From positions 74,739-112,333 of the forward strand of contig JAMYWO010000082.1 of NCBI GenBank assembly GCA_024220525.1: DNA of 37,595 nt, read 5' to 3'. The DNA is from Cochliopodium minus (lineage: Eukaryota > Discosea > Himatismenida > Cochliopodiidae). This document shows positions 31,964-37,595 of this stretch, in pieces. The position numbers and the translations under genes were made by a program. The notes below the pieces were generated by a model. That model was not told the origin of the DNA. It did not search any database and worked only from the letters and a program-made list of their open reading frames with translations. The first letter of the stretch is position 1, and each line of letters begins with the position of its first letter.

Positions 31964-34918
31964 TCAGATTTTTTTGATTGCATGGTTGTATCTAAAGAGG
32001 TAACGATTAGCAATGTCCAAATTCTTGACGATACCATGTAATCCGAGTTTGTACAATCTATAGAGTTTGAAATATGCTTCAGGAGTATTCTCCATGGATT
32101 TTTCGTACAAAAAAATCGCTTTAATTTGAAAAAAAAACAAAAATAAACTAAAAATTTTTTCAGGTTTTATTAAAAAAATTTTCTCAAAATAATCGAAAAA
32201 TTATTAAAAAATTATTAATTTTGATAAAAATAAAACCCATGTGAATGTTCCTTTTTACTTTTACTCCCAACTCGTAAATCTCGGCAAGATTGAACATTGC
32301 TTGAAAATTTCCAAGTTGAATGGCTTTATTGAAATAAAAGATGGCTAAAACAGAAAAAAAAAATAATTGAAATGAAAAATAAAAAAAATGACATCATTAA
32401 TTTTCGAAGAATTTTTTAATAAAATAACCTTTTTTCATTTGTATTGGAATTCCAGTTGCTCCTTTTGAGTAAATGACTCCTAGTTCATTCATAGCATCGC
32501 TGTCGTTCAAGTTGGATGCTTTTTCAAGCCAAAAAAGGGCGGTTTTGATGTTGATTTGTACTCCTTCATATCCACATTGATAAATTTTGGCTTTGAAGAT
32601 AATTAGAAGGAAAAATAGAAGAAATTAGAAAAATTAAAAATTAAAAAAAAAAAATTAAAAAAATTAAAAATTAAAAATGAAATGAAAAATGAAATAGTTG
32701 CCCAAATTGAACATAGAATTAATATGTCCAAGTTTGGATGCTTTAAAGTAGTAATGAATTGCCCTTTTGATATCTTTTTCAAGAACGCCAGAAATCCCTG
32801 TGAAGTAACAGTAGCCCAGATTACCATATGCTGCTCCATACCCTAACTTTGCAGAATACCTCAAAAGTTTTAAGCCTAGATTACGAAAAACCAAAACTTT
32901 AATTTACCAATTTAAAAACGAAAAAAATAAAAATTCAAAAATGTAAAATGAATGAAGTTATGAAGAAAAGATCTTGTAAAATAAAATAATTTTAAAAAAA
33001 TAAAAATGTTTATTGAAAAAAAAAATTAAAAAAAACAAAGTAAAATTAATAAAAAATAAAATTAATAAAAAATAAAATAATTAAAATATTTTTAAAAATG
33101 AAAAAATTTTTGAAAAAAAAAAAATTCAAATAATAAAAAATAATTGAAAAAATAATAATAAAAAACTATATTGACAAAAAAATGAATTTATTTCAAACCC
33201 TTTTCCTGATCCATTTCAACAAGAGTTCCTAAGATGCAATGAGTAGACAAGATAAAGAGAGCTTCAGGATCGTTCAAAGCACAAGCATCCTCAAGTAAGG
33301 TCAAACCCCTCTCATTGTCAATTTCTGTCCCACCTGTTCCTTCAATGTAGATCTGAGCAAGGTTGCACATGGCATGAGGGTTGTTCGCTTTGACTGCTTG
33401 GTTGTAAAGATTGATCGCATAAGGAATGTCTTGTTTTATCCCCTCTTTACCTTTGTGGTAGATGAGAGCGAGGGTGTAGATGCTTCTGGGTTCATTCAAC
33501 TTGGCACCTGCTTCAAAGTATTGGAGTGCTGATGAAAAAATTTAAAAAAAATTTAAAAAAAATTAAAAAAATTAAAAAAATATAAAAAAATTAAAAAAAA
33601 TTTAAAAAAATTTAAAAAAATTTAAAAAAATTTTGATTTTGTAATAATAACTCCACTTTTCTTTCATATTTTTTTTTAATAGATCAAAATTTATTTTTTT
33701 TTTTTATTTTTTATTTTTTTATTTGATTTCAACCTTTTTTAAAATCTTTAGAGAAAATTTCTCCACTGTAGTAACACAAACCAAGGCGAAATAATGCTTC
33801 TGTATTTTCCAACGAAGCAGATTCTTCAAAAAGTTTGACAGCTTGAATTTTTAATTAAATTATTAAAATTTTAATTAAAAATTTTTTTAGAAAAATTTTC
33901 ATTTAAATTTAAAAAAAAAAATTCAAAAAATGTTTTTTTTACACTTTAACAAATCTACTGGCAAAGTATCTGATCCAGCCTCATAAATTTTGGCAAGGTT
34001 GTACATCGAAGCAGAATTGCCCAACTTAACAGCCTCTTTGTACAACTTAACAGCCATGTGCAAGTCAGTGATGAGGCAGCCTTGAAAATAAATGAGGGCC
34101 ATGTAATGCAAAGCTATGGATAGAATCTCTTTCTTGCTTTCTTTATCCTTGCAAGCCTCTTCTGCAAGCATAAATCTTTTAAAAGCTTCTTTGTGGTCCT
34201 TCTCCTTATCTCCCCACCCATAGTAAGACATCATTCCTCTTGCCACCTCCGCTCCCTTTTGACTATACTTTATGCATATTTTGGTTGCAATGCTTACATC
34301 TTGAATGGGACCTATCTTGTTTATTATTCTGAATGCTAAAACTATTTTTTCTGTTATGTTTTTTTAAAAAAATTATTAACTATCAAACATCTTACAGTAA
34401 ATCAAAAAATTTTCTTTTTTATTTTTATTTCTTTTTATAATTTAAAATTTCTTGATTTCGTATTTTATGTAAAAAAATTTAATTTAATTTTTTTTACTCG
34501 GATTTTTATTCCCTTTTATCGTTTTACTTTTTCCTTCATTCATATCCTTGATTTTCAATTTAGAATCGAAAAGGATCTGAAAATCATCAAGGCTAACATC
34601 GAAATTGATGCCATGATCTTGTTGAGATTGGGGATGATCGAGCGATTCTACAATAGACATCTCCATCCCGCAAAATGTGCATTCACATCTGAGTTGATCG
34701 ATTTTTTCTTGCATCTGTAGATTATCTATCAATTCTTGTCCACAGTTCTTACATCTCTTTTGGTTTTCATGGCAGTTCCTGCATAAGCATATCAAGCACA
34801 TCATGCATGCTTTTGCCTCGATCAATAGATTCGTGCATGTGCACCACATTTGATCTTCTATCTTATCTGTGATCTGGAAATTGTTTTTTCCTCGATCATT
34901 TTGCAAATATGCTTTCAT
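31964..34918 (-). CDS. Zinc-binding (RING-like) and Sel1-repeat protein
   Basis: Eight exons: 34498-34918, 33943-34335, 33734-33841, 33199-33528, 32702-32875, 32429-32590, 32237-32344 and 31964-32118; every intron is phase 1. 616 residues. The N-terminus has a dense Cys cluster (WCTCTN, ACMMCLICLCRNCHENQKRC, KNCGQ) and a second possible finger (CECTFCGMEMSIVESLDH), suggesting a RING or TRAF-type zinc module. From about residue 160 on there are roughly 12 Sel1-like repeats of about 36 residues (for example AVKLYKEAVKLGNSASMYNL then AKIYEAG, and AIFYFNKAIQLGNFQAMFNL then AEIYELG). Sel1 repeats form scaffolding solenoids, as in Hrd3/SEL1L of ubiquitin-ligase complexes. A ligase-like role is inferred. 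The intron 32591-32701 has a GC donor. All internal exons are multiples of 3 nt; two are exactly 108 nt, one repeat. Confidence 0.87.
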
Positions 34919-35683
34919 TTTTTTTAATTTTTTTAATTTTACATTTTAATCTCCACTTTATCAAGTATTGAATTATTTTAAAAGTAATGACTAAACTGCT
35001 TTATTTTTTGAGAAATAAAAATTTGGTTGAAATGGCAGATTTGAGCATTATTGGAAATTTTGATTCATTCTCCATATCATTGCATCCTTCATGTATATAA
35101 GTTATCAAATGATCTTCTTTGGAATGAAAATTTGTTATTTATGCTTAGTATGGTTAATGAAATATCATTTTATACAATCGACCCTTATATTATTATTAAA
35201 TTATTATTTGATATCTTGTTGAGAAATAAACGCAATAGCTGTCCCATAAGTTTAAACTTTTTTATGGAAATATTGGCAAAATAAGTGATAAACATAATTG
35301 AACACATTATAATAAACATTACTTGGCGATAATTAGATCTAATTTTTTATTCAAACATTTTTAACTGAAAAAAAATATAAAATTAAGACAATTTCATATT
35401 TTCAAAGAAATGGAAGTTTCATTATAGCGAGGAAGTTAATAGAAAATTTCCCTAAAAATACTTTTTCCATCGAAAATACTCTTTATTCTAAACAAAAAAT
35501 GATAAGAAATAACAATTTTCGAATAAACAAAAAAAGTGCGAAAAATAAATGTTTAAAAGTAAATTTGAATTCAAAAAGAAAAAAAAAAAAAAAAATCAAA
35601 ACTAAAAAAACGAAACAATAAGAATTAAAATCTAACATTACAAATCTTTAAAAAAATCTTCTTTGAAAGATATTCCTAGATAA
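34919..35683. other. Intergenic region; possible small unresolved gene 35034-35283
   Basis: 765 bp between the divergent Sel1 gene and the beta-helix gene. A plus-strand open frame ends at 35283 (DIDLLW-like, then LFDILLRNKRNSCPISLNFF) and is preceded by ATG-GCA-GAT-TTG at 35034 in another frame. It could be a short two-exon gene or the remains of one, but there is no clear splice pair or family. From 35285 to 35683 I see only AT-rich DNA. Confidence 0.3.
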
Positions 35684-36265
35684 ATGGTTAAATTGAATAA
35701 TGTGGAAAACAATCAAGAAAACAATCAAATGATGAGAAATGGAAATAACAAAGAAATAATGGCTCTTGAACAAAATCATTTCAAGATCTTTAACATTGAA
35801 AAACAAATTGTTGAGTTGACCGAAGTTTCACCACGTCAATCTCTAGTAGTAGTAAACTGTAATGAGTTGGTGATCAAAGTTCCCAACACCATTAATCACA
35901 TTGACATAAGCAATTCCAGAAACATCCACTTGATTTTCAAGTCAGTCATCAGCTTCATAGAGATAACAAGATCATACAACGTGAAAATTGAAGCATCTGG
36001 TTCTTTTTACACTCTTCAAATAGATATGAGTGACTCTATCTACATTCCAGTGAGAGAAAGTCTCAAAAATCTCATTAAAGTTGTAAGTGAAGGATCAACA
36101 AACATCTTTCTCGTTGATGAGAAGGAAAAGCACATCCACAACATTGAATTCCAAGATACTCAGTCGGTGACTTACTATGATGAAACAACAAAAGGATTCA
36201 AAACTGTTTCTTCTGAATCTCTCAAAAAAGAGGGATCCAACTTTATCCTATTAAGCTCACTTTAA
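35684..36265 (+). CDS. Small beta-helix protein, C-CAP/TBCC-like
   Basis: Single-exon gene, 193 residues, with a strong start (MVKLNNVENNQENNQ). After an Asn/Gln-rich leader of about 40 residues the sequence alternates short hydrophobic strands with turns at about 20-residue spacing: QSLVVVNCNELVIKVPNTIN, HIDISNSRNIHLIFKSVIS, FIEITRSYNVKIEASGSFYT, LQIDMSDSIYI. This spacing and the VNC-x-x-L-x-I-K pattern are typical of the right-handed beta-helix of cyclase-associated protein C-terminal and tubulin cofactor C domains, where it binds actin or a small GTPase. Far shorter than full CAP, and the family is assigned by pattern only. The lack of introns is unusual here. An alternative is an unrelated beta-solenoid. 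Confidence 0.65.
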   Translation: MVKLNNVENNQENNQMMRNGNNKEIMALEQNHFKIFNIEKQIVELTEVSPRQSLVVVNCNELVIKVPNTINHIDISNSRNIHLIFKSVISFIEITRSYNVKIEASGSFYTLQIDMSDSIYIPVRESLKNLIKVVSEGSTNIFLVDEKEKHIHNIEFQDTQSVTYYDETTKGFKTVSSESLKKEGSNFILLSSL

Positions 36266-36430
36266 AAATATAATTGAGAGGAGTGTATTTTGTAAATAGA
36301 AAAAAAAATGAATTATTTCGAAAAACAAAAATGTATATGAATTTAAAAAAAATAATAAAATTTTTTCAACCAAAAATAAATTAAATAAATTTTTTATTAA
36401 CTTTCGTCCACGTTTTATATTTTTTATTAA

Positions 36431-37595
36431 TCACAACAAAGAAAAGTTAATGCTTTTAAAAGGAACAAAAGGACCTCCGCCATAAATACTATGAAAATAC
36501 TCCCAAACATCTTTTCGGATCAACCTAAAGTCCTTATTCTTGACAAGATCAGTTCGGACAGAATTGTCATTCGTCAACAACTTGTGATTAGGAATAGGGC
36601 CAGGAGGAGTGCTGTTGTTCTCCGCCCAAACGAAAACAAACCAGTTGTGAGCCCATTCGGAGTCGATCATGCACAGATCGGAGGATTTGTTGTTGGATTC
36701 TAAATGCTTCAATGTTTCTCTCTCTTCTTTCTTCTTGACTTTCAAAAATTCTCTTTCTTTTGTACAAATTTCACACACTTCCAAAGTTTGGAGCAATGGA
36801 CCACCTTGTTAACATTGAATGAAACAAATTAGTAAAAAAAAAAAAATTCAAAAATGTTTAAAACAGGGAAAAAATAATTATTTTAAATTTTTTTATTTTA
36901 AATGTTTTATTATGTCCCTCCCTGGTTCAAAAATTTTTTGAATCTCAGCGTAATTGGGATAAAATTTTACATCTCAACATACGATACTCTTTATAGATCG
37001 AAATTATCATATTTGAATATGTTGATTTATATTGATCCTTTATCGATCATTTTTACAAACAAATTTTAAATATAAATCTTTTATAAAATTAATTCAAGTA
37101 AAAAATCAAAATTTGAACTGACAATTTAAACGTTCTATTCAAAAAAAAAAAAAAAGGATGAAAAAAAAATTTAAGGAAATAATTCATAAAAATTAAAATA
37201 TGAATAAAAAAAAAAATTTAAAATCAAAAACAATTAAATAAAAAAAAAATTCTAAAAATCTTTTTACCTCCATAATTTTCCATCCAAAAATTCCAAACAG
37301 AGATGGGAACAGTTATGAAAGATTCAGTGTTAGCGATTGCGTCTGGAACCAATAATTTGTGGGGACAAGCCAGTTCGTTCTCAATGGGACCGACTTTGTC
37401 TTTGTTCTTCAAAGTCTCCCAAGAATTGAACCAAGACTTTGGAACATAAGCCATCTGAGTAAAAAACAAATAAATGAAAAATAAATGAAAATAAAAATAA
37501 AAAATAAAAATAAAAATAAATAATAAAAATAAAAATAAAAATAAAAATAAAAATAAAAATAAAAATAAAAATAAAAATAAAAATAAAAATAAAAA
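36431..37595 (-). CDS. USP20/33-type deubiquitinase, C-terminal tandem DUSP domains (5' partial)
   Basis: Exons 36431-36804 and 37268-37454 join in phase (NYGG|GPLL); the acceptor TTACTCAG before 37454 shows that the gene continues beyond the right edge. Two DUSP domains: YVPKSWFNSWETLK, VGPIENELACPHKL, SVWNFWMENYGGGP; then LEVCEICTKE and a charged linker; then SEWAHNWFVFVWAEN, PPGPIPNHKLL, VWEYFHSIYGGGP. Order, linker (xxICxxCxxE then a basic helix) and the two YGGGP ends match the C-terminal half of human USP20/USP33, in which DUSP domains bind partner proteins. The catalytic domain should lie to the right of the window. This is the second deubiquitinase here and is unrelated in layout to the one at 10649-16396. 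The intron 36805-37267 holds the fourth foldback element. Confidence 0.88.
36929..37068. mobile_element. MITE-like foldback element, copy 4 (degenerate, intronic)
   Basis: About 140 bp in the intron 36805-37267 of the DUSP gene. It retains AAAAATTTTTTGAATCTCAG at the left, CATCTCAACATACGATACT inside, TGTTGATTTATATTGATCC and TTTTTACAAACAAATTTT at the right, all shared with copies 1-3. Ends and target duplication are eroded, so it is older than the others. Confidence 0.6.
37468..37595. repeat. AAAAAT tandem repeat at the right edge
   Basis: At least 15 copies of AAAAAT or close variants run to the window end. They lie in an intron of the DUSP gene and are of the same kind as the repeats bordering the 12503-13200 gap. 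Confidence 0.9.

Overview
The window looks like nuclear DNA of a very AT-rich, intron-rich, free-living amoeboid protist. Evidence: short AT-rich spliceosomal introns in nearly every gene, standard stop codons (TAA, TAG and TGA are all used), a eukaryotic cytosolic ribosomal protein gene, asparagine-rich low-complexity protein stretches, and families typical of amoebae (RasGEF, RhoGAP, RCC1, ankyrin, SPRY, Sel1, LRR, F-box). A heterolobosean (Naegleria/Willaertia side) or a dictyostelid-like amoebozoan both fit; I cannot decide from sequence alone. There is no operon structure, CRISPR, rRNA or virus-like element that I can support. Exon joins below were made by hand from GT-AG (twice GC-AG) signals and reading-frame phase.

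Layout, left to right. 158-2249 (-): F-box/leucine-rich-repeat protein. 2355-2838 (-): small coiled-coil protein. 3149-3747 (+): ribosomal protein uL24 (L26). 3908-6438 (+): two tandem SPRY-domain genes, each with an 8-nt microexon, and a possible decayed third copy. 6839-7908 (+): two-pass membrane protein. 8053-10591 (+): KH-domain protein with a long Asn-rich stretch. 10649-16396 (-): zinc-finger ubiquitin-specific protease whose exon chain seems to run across an assembly gap (12503-13200) into a beta-propeller-like tail. 16545-17812 (-): degenerate protein kinase (pseudokinase). 18361-21787 (-): RhoGAP-REM-RasGEF fusion. 21951-22890 (+): double SH3 protein. 23114-24660 (+): RCC1-repeat protein. 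24985-28246 (+): about 1000-residue ankyrin-repeat protein. 28783-30324 (-): Asn-rich, coiled-coil, LRR protein. 30660-31808 (-): PH-domain protein. 31964-34918 (-): zinc-binding plus Sel1-repeat protein. 35684-36265 (+): small beta-helix (C-CAP-like) protein. 36431 to the right edge (-): C-terminal tandem DUSP domains of a USP20/33-type deubiquitinase.

Themes. Ubiquitin-related genes are over-represented: two deubiquitinases, an F-box protein, a RING-like/Sel1 protein, and three structurally unrelated repeat proteins (SPRY, RCC1, ankyrin) that end in the same roughly 45-residue motif. That shared ending is the most interesting signal: it looks like an F-box/SOCS-box/PRANC-style adaptor tail placed on different binding domains. 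Small-GTPase signalling is the second theme (RhoGAP-RasGEF, PH, SH3). The third signal is a family of foldback, MITE-like elements with terminal inverted repeats and 3-bp ATT/AAT target duplications; all four copies seen lie inside introns of minus-strand genes.
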